NCBI GenBank assembly: GCA_001067655.1
Contig: JUNU01000337.1
Location: forward strand, 1 to 5,935
Length of the DNA stretch: 5,935 nt
Origin: Neisseria lactamica
GTDB lineage: Bacteria > Pseudomonadota > Gammaproteobacteria > Burkholderiales > Neisseriaceae
Direction: 5' to 3'
Shown here: in pieces, positions 1 to 5,923 of the stretch
How positions within the stretch are numbered: the first letter of the stretch is position 1
How the letters are laid out: every line of letters starts with the position of its first letter
Made by a program: the position numbers and the translations under genes
Notes under the pieces: model-generated
What the model was told of the DNA's origin: nothing
The model's database searches: none
What the model saw: the letters and a program-made list of their open reading frames with translations, nothing else

Positions 1-51
1 TACTGTCTGCGGCTTCGTCGCCTTGTCCTGATTTAAATTTAATCCACTATA
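1..51. repeat. Right end of a Correia repeat enclosed element (CREE/NEMIS), cut by the window edge
   Basis: Bases 1-51 match, from memory, the terminal part of the Neisseria Correia element: an internal stretch beginning TACTGTCTGCGGCTTCGTCG, then a 26-bp terminal repeat at 26-51 that ends in AATCCACTATA. Read on the minus strand the end begins TATAGTGGATTAAATTTAAA apart from the last base, the known TATAGTGGATTAA-type CREE terminus. The final TATA is consistent with the TA target duplication these elements make. The other terminal repeat and most of the body lie outside the window, so full-length and deleted forms cannot be told apart. It sits just beyond the terminator of the receptor gene. 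CREE RNA hairpins are known RNase III substrates and some CREE ends supply promoters, but nothing here shows that this copy does either. Confidence 0.88.
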
Positions 52-68
52 TTGGAAAACAATAGAAA

Positions 69-80
69 AGGTCGTCTGAA
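69..80 (+). other. DNA uptake sequence (AG-mucDUS dialect), first arm of the terminator
   Basis: Perfect AGGTCGTCTGAA. In Neisseria this 12-mer is bound at the cell surface by the type IV pilus protein ComP and promotes uptake of related DNA during transformation. It is the plus-strand member of an inverted pair. Confidence 0.93.
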
Positions 81-97
81 AACCCTGATTGGGGATT

Positions 98-109
98 TTC
101 AGACGACCT
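98..109 (-). other. DNA uptake sequence (AG-mucDUS dialect), second arm of the terminator
   Basis: TTCAGACGACCT on the plus strand, so a perfect AGGTCGTCTGAA on the minus strand. It is the partner of the copy at 69-80 and forms the other side of the stem. Confidence 0.93.
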
Positions 110-138
110 TTGTCTTTGCCGGCTGGTCTATCCGGATA

Positions 139-2361
139 TTAGAAATCTAATTCCGCTTTCAGCCAGTAAGTACGCGGCATGCCGACGACGGCGAAGCTGC
201 GGTCGTATTGGCCGCGCTGTACCTGCCAGTAATTTTTGTTGAACAGGTTTTCCACAGAGCTGCTGACGGTCAGGGTATTTTTGCCGAGCTTGGTTTTGTA
301 GCGCGCGCCTACGTCAACCAAGGTATAGGATGGGAAGGCATATTGTTTTTGCGTGTCTTGGTAAGATTTGCCGAAGTACGAAACGTTGCCGTTCAAGGTC
401 AAGCCTTTGGCAAACGGGGTGTCCCATTCCACGCCCGCTTTGGCGATCACACGCGGGTTGGCAACTTGTACGCCGTTAACCAAATTGTCGGCGAAATTCG
501 GATAATCTTTTACGGTTGATTGCAGATACATCAGACCGAAAGTCGGACGCAGGGTTTTGTTCAACAAGTTGGCATAGGTATTGAATTCGATACCGCGGCT
601 GCGCTCCATGCCTTGCTCCGAACCGCTATAAGCCAAGCCTGCATTTTTGCGCGCTGCGAAGTCAGTACCTGAAGTCGTGTTGCCGCGCCAGTAGCCCGGG
701 CGTTTGATTTGGAACGCGTTTAAAGTGGTGACAAAGTCGCCCCAGTTTTTGCGTACGCCGACTTCAAATTGGCGGCTGACGCGCGGATCTGCCATCGTTA
801 CATGACCGTCGTCATCGGTACGGATGTCGGACGGCTCCAAATCTTCCATATAGTTTCCGTAAACCACCAAATCAGGCTGCGGAACCCAGGCCGCCATCAA
901 CATCGGGCTGAAACGGTTCGCATCCGCTTTGCGGCCGTTTAATTTGTTTTTCTGCTCGACGGCTTGGAAACGCCCGCCCAAAGTGAGTCGGTATTTGTTG
1001 TCGGCAAAACCAAGCGTGTCAGATACCGCCAAACTGTTTACTTTGATTACGGTATCCAATGAAGGCGTTGCACTCCACGCGCTTCCTAAGTTGGAATCCA
1101 ATTTTGCCAATTGGGTCGGAATATCAAGGCTTGGATCGATAACGCTGCTTCTTGTTTGACGTGCTCCTTGATAAGTAGTGCGTTTACGGTCGATGCGGTC
1201 AAATGCGGTACTCCAGTTGTGACTTACCGGACCGGTTTCAAATTCGCCGCGTGCAGTCAGATTCATACTGAGCGTTTTGAAACGCTGGTCGGTCAAACGC
1301 GCGCGACCCGAATTGTAGGTCAAGCCGCTGCTCGTAACGGTAGGAGAGGCGAAATTACCGTAATAGCGCGCATTGTTGTAGCCGATACCGCCTGTAATTT
1401 GGGCATTTTCAAACGCATCCCATTCGAAGGTCAGCATATTCGTTTGACCGCGCGTGTTTTGAGCCTGCCAGCTCGGCGCTAAATTCACTTTGCCTTCAGG
1501 TGCGGCAAACAAGCGTCCGTTGGCGTTTTGAATGTCCTGCATACGTGCGCGACCGCCGTTGGTTTTGCGTTTGGCGTAGATGGAGTCGAACGCCACGCGC
1601 AGTGTTTCGCCGCGGTAGTCGGCATTTAAGGCAAATTCTTTATTGTCTTCGCTGTAACCGTGGCGCGGGGTGTCGCCGTGGCGCAGTTTGCCGTTGGCAC
1701 GCACGCCGAATTCTTTGTTTTCGCCGAAGCGTTGACCCAAGTCGAATGTGCCTTGGGCGCGGTTGTTGCTGAACCAGCCCAAACCGATTTTGCGGTTGCC
1801 TTCATCAGCGGCTTTTTTAGTTTCGATATTGACGGAACCGGATACCGCGCCTTCAGGGTCCATGCCGTTTACGGCGGTGGACGCGCCTTTAATCAATTGC
1901 GCGGAGCCGACTTGCACGCTGGCTGTGCCTTGCGTGCCGTACATGCCCGCCAAACCGTTGACGCTGAATTGGCGCGCATCAAGCTGATAACCGCGGAAAT
2001 ACAGGCCGGTCAATGTGTTGCTTTCGCCGCCGAACTGCCAAACGGAAGCGTCTTTTTTCGCTACGGCATCCACCAAAGTACGCGCTTCAGTGTTGTTGAG
2101 GGCTTGTTCGTCGTAGTTGACGACGGTAATCGGCGCGGTAAAGGCATTGGCTTTGCCCAATACGCCCAAGTTCACGCGGTCGCGCAAGTCGCCGTCGCTG
2201 GCGATGGAGTAAGAACGGGCGGCTTTGACGCGTTTGGCGTCGGCGCGGACATTGACTTCCTGCAACTGCTGTTGCACAGGGGTTTCGGGTGTCGCTTCAT
2301 CGGCGGCATAAGAAAACGCGCTCATAATCAAAAGCGGCATCAGGGCTAATTTACTATTCAT
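139..2361 (-). CDS. TonB-dependent outer-membrane receptor, siderophore-receptor type
   Basis: A 740-residue receptor that would take up a ferric siderophore or similar ligand across the outer membrane using TonB-ExbBD energy. The start at 2361 is chosen because it gives a clean signal peptide (MNSKLALMPLLIMSAFSYAA, cleavage near Ala19/Ala20) and has AAGGA four bases upstream. An in-frame ATG at 2454 would bury this signal behind 31 polar residues. A TonB-box-like stretch LQEVNVRA is at 33-40. The plug domain follows to about 185, with FRGY at 122-125 and the conserved IKGASTAVNGM at 157-167. A beta barrel fills the rest, with the receptor motif VENLFNKNYW at 703-712 and a C-terminal Phe, as outer-membrane assembly prefers. 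Length is normal for the family and the frame is intact. It is divergent from the ABC transporter gene, and a candidate Fur site lies upstream. The ligand is unknown. Gonococcal TdfF is one possible relative, unverified, so no symbol is given. Confidence 0.95.
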   Translation of the reverse strand: MNSKLALMPLLIMSAFSYAADEATPETPVQQQLQEVNVRADAKRVKAARSYSIASDGDLRDRVNLGVLGKANAFTAPITVVNYDEQALNNTEARTLVDAVAKKDASVWQFGGESNTLTGLYFRGYQLDARQFSVNGLAGMYGTQGTASVQVGSAQLIKGASTAVNGMDPEGAVSGSVNIETKKAADEGNRKIGLGWFSNNRAQGTFDLGQRFGENKEFGVRANGKLRHGDTPRHGYSEDNKEFALNADYRGETLRVAFDSIYAKRKTNGGRARMQDIQNANGRLFAAPEGKVNLAPSWQAQNTRGQTNMLTFEWDAFENAQITGGIGYNNARYYGNFASPTVTSSGLTYNSGRARLTDQRFKTLSMNLTARGEFETGPVSHNWSTAFDRIDRKRTTYQGARQTRSSVIDPSLDIPTQLAKLDSNLGSAWSATPSLDTVIKVNSLAVSDTLGFADNKYRLTLGGRFQAVEQKNKLNGRKADANRFSPMLMAAWVPQPDLVVYGNYMEDLEPSDIRTDDDGHVTMADPRVSRQFEVGVRKNWGDFVTTLNAFQIKRPGYWRGNTTSGTDFAARKNAGLAYSGSEQGMERSRGIEFNTYANLLNKTLRPTFGLMYLQSTVKDYPNFADNLVNGVQVANPRVIAKAGVEWDTPFAKGLTLNGNVSYFGKSYQDTQKQYAFPSYTLVDVGARYKTKLGKNTLTVSSSVENLFNKNYWQVQRGQYDRSFAVVGMPRTYWLKAELDF

Positions 2362-2370
2362 AGATTCCTT
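2362..2370 (-). promoter_or_regulatory. Ribosome binding site that decides the receptor start
   Basis: On the minus strand AAGGA (2370-2366) is followed by four bases and the ATG at 2361. It supports this start over the in-frame ATG at 2454. The upstream ATG also has an AAAGG (2463-2459) four bases before it, so spacing alone does not settle the matter. The signal peptide does. Confidence 0.75.
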
Positions 2371-2392
2371 CTGTCTTTGAGGTGGGTTATTT

Positions 2393-2404
2393 TTATTGCA
2401 ATAA
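2393..2404. repeat. Perfect 12-bp palindrome in the receptor leader
   Basis: TTATTGCAATAA reads the same on both strands. It lies 31 bases upstream of the receptor ATG, in what would be the 5' untranslated region if the promoter at 2463-2493 is used. It could be a site for a dimeric regulator, but about one perfect 12-bp palindrome is expected by chance in a window this long. The sequence is certain and the function is not. Confidence 0.35.
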
Positions 2405-2462
2405 GCGTTAAAAATCACAAAGTAATTTTGCTGCGGAATTATATTTGATAACATTCTGCCTT

Positions 2463-2493
2463 TCTATAAAAAGTGATGATAACTATTTGTAAA
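2463..2493 (-). promoter_or_regulatory. Candidate receptor promoter with an overlapping Fur-like site
   Basis: On the minus strand TTTACA (2493-2488, 5 of 6 to the -35 consensus) is followed by TATAGA (2468-2463, 4 of 6 to -10). The 19-base spacer is long. Shifting to TTACAA gives 18, and TTTATA as -10 gives 17. Between the two lies TGATAACTATTTGTA (plus strand 2477-2491), matching 10 of 14 fixed positions of the Fur core TGATAATnATTATCA. Fur bound there would block the promoter, the usual logic for an iron-uptake receptor. The region is AT-rich, so a match of this quality is suggestive only. Transcription would begin near 2456, leaving a leader of about 95 bases. Confidence 0.42.
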
Positions 2494-2558
2494 AACAAAA
2501 ATACAACATCAATCAAAACTTTATCCATAGTAATTGTAAATTATTTTATTAAGCGGAG

Positions 2559-2582
2559 AATCAGGGTTTCAGACGACCCCTG
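2559..2582 (-). repeat. Lone half-copy of the DUS terminator, with a near-perfect DUS
   Basis: Bases 2559-2578 repeat, in inverted orientation, the loop and second arm of the terminator (plus strand 70-90) with a single T missing. Within it, 2568-2579 on the minus strand reads GGGTCGTCTGAA, 11 of 12 to the local DUS. The partner arm is absent, so it cannot form the strong terminator. A short CAGGG/CCCTG inverted repeat (2562-2566, 2578-2582) remains. It lies 33 bases upstream of the ABC transporter start, inside its probable leader. Confidence 0.7.
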
Positions 2583-2611
2583 CCCGCTGCCTACCTCAAG
2601 AGACAACGCAC

Positions 2612-4381
2612 ATGCAAAAATGGCAAATCGAGCTTTATTCCACGCCGTCTTGGCTGTTACAAACATTAGGTATGGTCGCCGCCGCCTCGGCGGTGATTCT
2701 GTTTTTGGCACGCGAAACGCGCTTCGGGCGCGAGTTCGCCTATATCCTGCGTCTGTGCCTGACGCCGAAAAGCGCGGTCAAAGTCTTGCTGCTGATTACG
2801 GCGATGATTGCGCTGCTGCTGACCGAAGTGCGGCTGAATGTATTGAGTACCTTCATGTCCAAAGGGCTTTACGACTCGATGCAGGATTTAAACGCCTCCG
2901 CGTTTTGGATGTTTGCAGCGATGAACGCGGGCGTGGTGTTGGTGCGGGCGTTTAACAACGTCGTCAACGACTTTCTCGATCAAGGCTTGGCGATTAAATG
3001 GTCGGAGCGGCTCAATGAAGTGCTGACAACGCGCTGGCTTGCCGACAAAAACTACTACCGCCTGCAAATGCGCCGCAACGCGCCGGACAATATCGACCAG
3101 CGTATCCAACAGGACGCGCAGGACTTCATCGCCTCAACCATAGAATTTGTGCGCGGCATGGTCAATTCGGTCGTTACCTCGCTGGAATTTGCCGTTGTTT
3201 TGTGGGGCTTGGCGGGCATCCTGACCGTGTTCGGCTTCGACATTCCGCACGGCATCGTCTGGTTTGTCTATATGTTTGTGATTTTGGCGACCTTTATCGC
3301 CATGTGGATAGGCAACCCTCTGATTCGTTACAACTATGAAAACGAAAAACTCAACGGCGACTACCGCTACTCCCTCATCCGCGTGCGCGACCACGCCGAA
3401 GGCGTGGCGTTTTACAGCGGCGAACAACACGAACACGACCAGCTTGCTGACCGCTTCAAAGCCATCATCCGCAACCGTTGGCGCATCGCCCGCCAAAGCG
3501 TCTGCTTGAGCGGCTTTAACGACATGTTTACCAACGGAATCAAGCTCTTCCCCATTATTTTGCAAGCCCCGCGCCTGTTTGCCGGACAAATCAAAATCGG
3601 CGACATCCAGCAGACCGTCCAAGCCTTCGCCCGACTGCAAAACGCCCTGTCCTTCTTTCGGCTGTTCTACAACAAATTCACCGCCTACCGCGCCCGACTG
3701 GAGCGTTTGTACGGCTTTTTGCTGAGTACGGAAGAACAACACAGCACACAACAACCCGACATTACCGAAGTTTCAGACGACCTCTCGCTGGAAAACGTCG
3801 CCCTGTTCCGCCACAACGGCGAAATCCTGTTGAGCGACATCAACGTCAACCTCAAAAGCGGCGATTCCCTGCTGATACGCGGCCCTAGTGGTTGCGGCAA
3901 AACCTCGCTGCTGCGCGCGCTGGCGGGGCTTTGGCCGTTCGGCAGCAGCGGCAAAGTCAGCCGTCCGCCGCATCAAGACATCCTCTTCCTGCCGCAACGC
4001 CCGTACACGGCACAAGGCAGCCTGCGCGACGCGATTTGTTACCCCGACATCGACAAACAGCATCCCGAACTAGCCGAAGCCATGAGTACCTGCCGCTTAG
4101 GTTATCTCATTGATAAACTAGACAAAACCGACGATTGGCAACACAAACTCTCCCCCGGCGAACTGCAACGCGTTGCCTTCGTCCGCGCCCTGCTCTCGCA
4201 GCCCAAAGTCATCCTGCTCGACGAAGCCACCACCGCCTTGGACGAACCGACCGAAGCCCTGCTCTACCGCGCCTTGAAGCAAAAACTGCCGCAGAGCATC
4301 ATCATCAGCATCGGCCACCGCAGCACGCTCAACGAGTTTCACGATTTCCGCCTTGATGTCGGCAACGTAGCTTGCGATTGA
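2612..4381 (+). CDS. ABC transporter, fused membrane and ATPase domains, SbmA/BacA-like (ABC_membrane_2) family
   Basis: A 589-residue half-transporter expected to act as an inner-membrane homodimer. The membrane half (about 1-350) has hydrophobic segments near 14-33, 56-71, 97-112, 187-208, 214-233 and 305-325. It carries family marks of ABC_membrane_2: DNIDQRIQQD at 159-168, and the region 250-271 with RYSLIRVR and AEGVAFYSGE. The ATPase half has Walker A GPSGCGKTS (424-432), Q-loop Gln462, signature LSPGE (513-517), Walker B VILLDE (533-538, catalytic Glu538) and H-loop His569, so it should be active. Known relatives include E. coli YddA and mycobacterial Rv1819c, which imports cobalamin and other hydrophilic molecules. 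The ATPase-free SbmA/BacA proteins share the membrane fold. The divergent receptor gene suggests import of the same ligand, but this is inference and export is not excluded. The ribosome site is weak (AAGAGA, 2598-2603, eight bases before ATG). A DUS sits in the linker between the halves. Confidence 0.93.
   Translation: MQKWQIELYSTPSWLLQTLGMVAAASAVILFLARETRFGREFAYILRLCLTPKSAVKVLLLITAMIALLLTEVRLNVLSTFMSKGLYDSMQDLNASAFWMFAAMNAGVVLVRAFNNVVNDFLDQGLAIKWSERLNEVLTTRWLADKNYYRLQMRRNAPDNIDQRIQQDAQDFIASTIEFVRGMVNSVVTSLEFAVVLWGLAGILTVFGFDIPHGIVWFVYMFVILATFIAMWIGNPLIRYNYENEKLNGDYRYSLIRVRDHAEGVAFYSGEQHEHDQLADRFKAIIRNRWRIARQSVCLSGFNDMFTNGIKLFPIILQAPRLFAGQIKIGDIQQTVQAFARLQNALSFFRLFYNKFTAYRARLERLYGFLLSTEEQHSTQQPDITEVSDDLSLENVALFRHNGEILLSDINVNLKSGDSLLIRGPSGCGKTSLLRALAGLWPFGSSGKVSRPPHQDILFLPQRPYTAQGSLRDAICYPDIDKQHPELAEAMSTCRLGYLIDKLDKTDDWQHKLSPGELQRVAFVRALLSQPKVILLDEATTALDEPTEALLYRALKQKLPQSIIISIGHRSTLNEFHDFRLDVGNVACD
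3772..3783 (-). other. DNA uptake sequence inside the ABC transporter gene
   Basis: TTCAGACGACCT on the plus strand, a perfect AGGTCGTCTGAA on the minus strand. It is translated as part of Val387-Ser-Asp-Asp-Leu391, in the linker between membrane and ATPase domains, where the protein should tolerate it. Confidence 0.93.
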
Positions 4382-4401
4382 ATTTAAAGCGACGACCTTT
4401 C

Positions 4402-4410
4402 TGCTAAAAT
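4402..4410 (+). promoter_or_regulatory. Candidate extended -10 promoter for the DUF2130 gene
   Basis: TGCTAAAAT gives a TGn extension plus TAAAAT (5 of 6 to TATAAT). No convincing -35 box lies 16-18 bases upstream, which extended -10 promoters can do without. Transcription would start near 4417, about 23 bases before the ATG. No terminator is visible between the ABC gene stop (4381) and here, so read-through from that gene is also possible. Confidence 0.45.
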
Positions 4411-4426
4411 GACACGCTTCAAATAC

Positions 4427-4432
4427 AAGGGA
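4427..4432 (+). promoter_or_regulatory. Ribosome binding site of the DUF2130 gene
   Basis: AAGGGA lies seven bases before the ATG at 4440, good strength and spacing. It supports this start and independent translation of the gene, whose start is 58 bases past the preceding stop. Confidence 0.8.
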
Positions 4433-4439
4433 ACCCGCC

Positions 4440-5750
4440 ATGCACGAAATCAAATGCCCGCACTGCCACACCGCGTTTACCGTCAACGAAGCCAGTTACG
4501 CCGACATCCTGAACCAAGTCCGCACCCAAGAATTTCAAACCGAAATCCACGAACGCCTGCAACAGGCGCAGATGCAGTTTCAAAGCGATATGCAGCTTGC
4601 TCAAGCGCAGGCGCAAAATCAGTTCGACAAAATCCTAGCCGACAAAAACCACGAAATCGCCGCCCTATCCAACCAAATCAACGCCTACGAAAAAGACAGC
4701 AAACTCGCCGCCGCCGAAATCGAAGGTCGTCTGAAAGCGCAAATCGCCGAGCAGGATAAATTGATTGCCGAGCTGAAAGCGCAGGCAAAATCGCTGGAAA
4801 CGGCGAAAAACATGGAAAAAGAGCTGGAAATCACCAAAGCCGTTGCCGAAAAAGAGCGCGAATTGGGCAATTTGAACACGCAGCTCATGCTGCAATCCAA
4901 AGAAAACCAGTTGGAAAAACAAAGCCTGCGCGAAAAATACGAGGCCGAACTCAAACAAAAAGACGAAACCATCGCCTTCTATAAAGATTTCAAAGCCAAA
5001 CAGTCCACCAAAATGATAGGCGAAAGCCTTGAGCAGCACTGCGAAACCGAATTCAACCGCATCCGCACTACCGCCTTTCCCCAAGCCGTCTTCAGCAAAG
5101 ACAACGACGCCAAAACCGGCAGCAAAGGCGACTACATCTACCGCGAAACCGACGAAGAAGGCAACGAAATCATCTCCATCATGTTCGAGATGAAAAACGA
5201 AAGCGACGAAACCGCCACCAAAAAGAAAAACGAACACTTTTTCAAAGAGTTGGACAAAGACCGCAGAGAAAAAAACTGCGAATACGCCGTCCTCGTCTCA
5301 CTTTTGGAAGCCGACAGCGACCTCTACAACAACGGCATCGTCGATGTGTCCTACGCCTACCCGAAAATGTACGTCGTGCGCCCGCAGTTTTTCATCCCCA
5401 TCGTCTCCCTGCTGCGCAACGCCGCGCTCAATTCATTGAAATACAAACAAGAATTGGCACAAATGCGCGCGCAAAACATCGACATCACGCATTTTGAAGA
5501 AGACTTGGACAAGTTCAAAACCGACTTCGCCCGCAATTACGAACTCGCCAGCCGCAAGTTCCAAACCGCCATCGACGAAATCGACAAAACCATCAGCCAC
5601 CTGCAAAAAACCAAAGAAGCCCTGCTTTCTTCGGAAAACAACCTGCGCCTCGCCAACAACAAAGCGACCGACCTGACCGTCAAAAAACTGGTGCGCAAAA
5701 ACCCAACCATGAAGGCCGCCTTTGCCGCGTTGGAGAAAAAAGAGGATTGA
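4440..5750 (+). CDS. DUF2130 protein: zinc knuckle, long coiled coil and PD-(D/E)XK-like nuclease domain
   Basis: A 436-residue soluble protein without signal peptide or membrane segment. Residues 1-15 begin MHEIKCPHCHTAF, a single CxxC knuckle (Cys6, Cys9) typical of DUF2130 proteins. About 28-190 is charged and Gln/Glu/Lys-rich with coiled-coil character. From about 191 a compact domain begins: GESLEQ (194-199), then KGD with Asp231, then the strand IISIMFEMK giving Glu250-x-Lys252. Helix Glu (195 or 198), Asp, 19 residues, E-x-K is the order of a PD-(D/E)XK nuclease core. The following strands EYAVLVS and MYVVRPQFF fit the same fold. A helical tail rich in Lys and Glu closes the protein. 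The family assignment is from recognition. The nuclease reading is inference from residue pattern. The role is unknown; a DNA-processing or defence function would fit. It does not resemble its neighbours functionally and may be unrelated to uptake. Confidence 0.87.
   Translation: MHEIKCPHCHTAFTVNEASYADILNQVRTQEFQTEIHERLQQAQMQFQSDMQLAQAQAQNQFDKILADKNHEIAALSNQINAYEKDSKLAAAEIEGRLKAQIAEQDKLIAELKAQAKSLETAKNMEKELEITKAVAEKERELGNLNTQLMLQSKENQLEKQSLREKYEAELKQKDETIAFYKDFKAKQSTKMIGESLEQHCETEFNRIRTTAFPQAVFSKDNDAKTGSKGDYIYRETDEEGNEIISIMFEMKNESDETATKKKNEHFFKELDKDRREKNCEYAVLVSLLEADSDLYNNGIVDVSYAYPKMYVVRPQFFIPIVSLLRNAALNSLKYKQELAQMRAQNIDITHFEEDLDKFKTDFARNYELASRKFQTAIDEIDKTISHLQKTKEALLSSENNLRLANNKATDLTVKKLVRKNPTMKAAFAALEKKED
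4724..4735 (+). other. DNA uptake sequence inside the DUF2130 gene
   Basis: Perfect AGGTCGTCTGAA. It is translated as part of Glu95-Gly-Arg-Leu-Lys99 within the coiled coil and is on the coding strand, unlike the copy in the ABC gene. The Gly it brings is unusual in such a stretch. Confidence 0.93.
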
Positions 5751-5764
5751 GATTTGCTTCGAGA

Positions 5765-5917
5765 ATGAAAATAGAAATACCAGCCGACCGTTACGCCCGC
5801 GCAAGCAGAAGTGACGGAGAACAGGTGTCTCGTTTTCTATCAGTTCGTGAACAAACTCATTTATCCACATCTACAAAAAGGTTGGCGGATTCGCATTTGA
5901 AGTGCAACTTTCCATAA
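5765..5917 (+). CDS. Doubtful 50-codon ORF in the 3' intergenic gap
   Basis: Starts MKIEIPADRYARASRSDGEQ and ends KCNFP before TAA at 5915. It lies 14 bases after the DUF2130 stop and ends 15 bases before the next probable start. There is no clear ribosome binding site (only CGAGA just upstream), and no domain is recognised. An overlapping frame is open from 5775 to a stop at about 5900 (with a possible GTG near 5811) and looks equally plausible, so chance or gene remnant is at least as likely as a real protein. Confidence 0.15.
   Translation: MKIEIPADRYARASRSDGEQVSRFLSVREQTHLSTSTKRLADSHLKCNFP
5861..5869 (+). other. Perfect DnaA-box 9-mer
   Basis: TTATCCACA equals the high-affinity DnaA box. 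It is isolated: the only other close match is TTATCCATA at 2521-2529 (8 of 9) in the divergent promoter region. Clustered boxes and an AT-rich unwinding region are absent, so this is not an origin. The exact 9-mer would turn up by chance in about one window in twenty of this length. Confidence 0.3.
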
Positions 5918-5923
5918 CAGAAA

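Larger units (their letters stand above)
67..111 (-). terminator. Intrinsic terminator made of an inverted pair of DNA uptake sequences
   Basis: A perfect 16-bp inverted repeat (67-82 with 96-111) carries one full DUS in each arm. Inside it, CCC at 83-85 can pair with GGG at 92-94 after a one-base bulge at A95, leaving a loop of about six bases. Read on the minus strand the stem starts 28 bases after the receptor stop codon and runs into TTTTCTATTGTTTT, an adequate U-rich tail. Inverted DUS pairs serving as terminators are a well-known Neisseria feature. The stem is symmetrical, so it could also stop transcription arriving from the left. Confidence 0.92.

Noticed and set aside
1660..2349. 229-codon plus-strand frame opposite the receptor
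   Set aside because: Antisense shadow of a well-supported receptor gene. No ribosome site or domain.
2473..2955. 160-codon plus-strand frame overlapping the start of the ABC transporter
   Set aside because: It runs through the AT-rich intergenic region and then out of frame into the transporter. The Arg-rich product has no family resemblance.
3134..3754. 206-codon minus-strand frame inside the ABC transporter gene
   Set aside because: It lies opposite a gene with intact ABC motifs. Its product is rich in Val, Ala and Gln with no recognisable domain, as expected from the reverse of GC-biased codons.
4389..4400. GCGACGACCTTT resembling a DUS on the minus strand
   Set aside because: Only AGGTCGTC (8 of 12) matches and the essential CTGAA end is missing, so it is not counted as a DUS.
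4513..4630. Gln/Ala-rich stretch as a DNA repeat or phase-variable tract
   Set aside because: There is no exact tandem unit or homopolymer. It is coiled-coil coding sequence with varied codons. No slippage tract was seen elsewhere in the window either.
4665..5237. 190-codon minus-strand frame, very rich in Phe and Val
   Set aside because: The composition is the antisense image of the Lys/Glu-rich coiled coil (AAA and GAA read backward as TTT and TTC). No independent gene signals.
5817..5830. GAGA...TCTC imperfect inverted repeat as a terminator after the DUF2130 gene
   Set aside because: The stem is too short, with a bulge and no following T-run.
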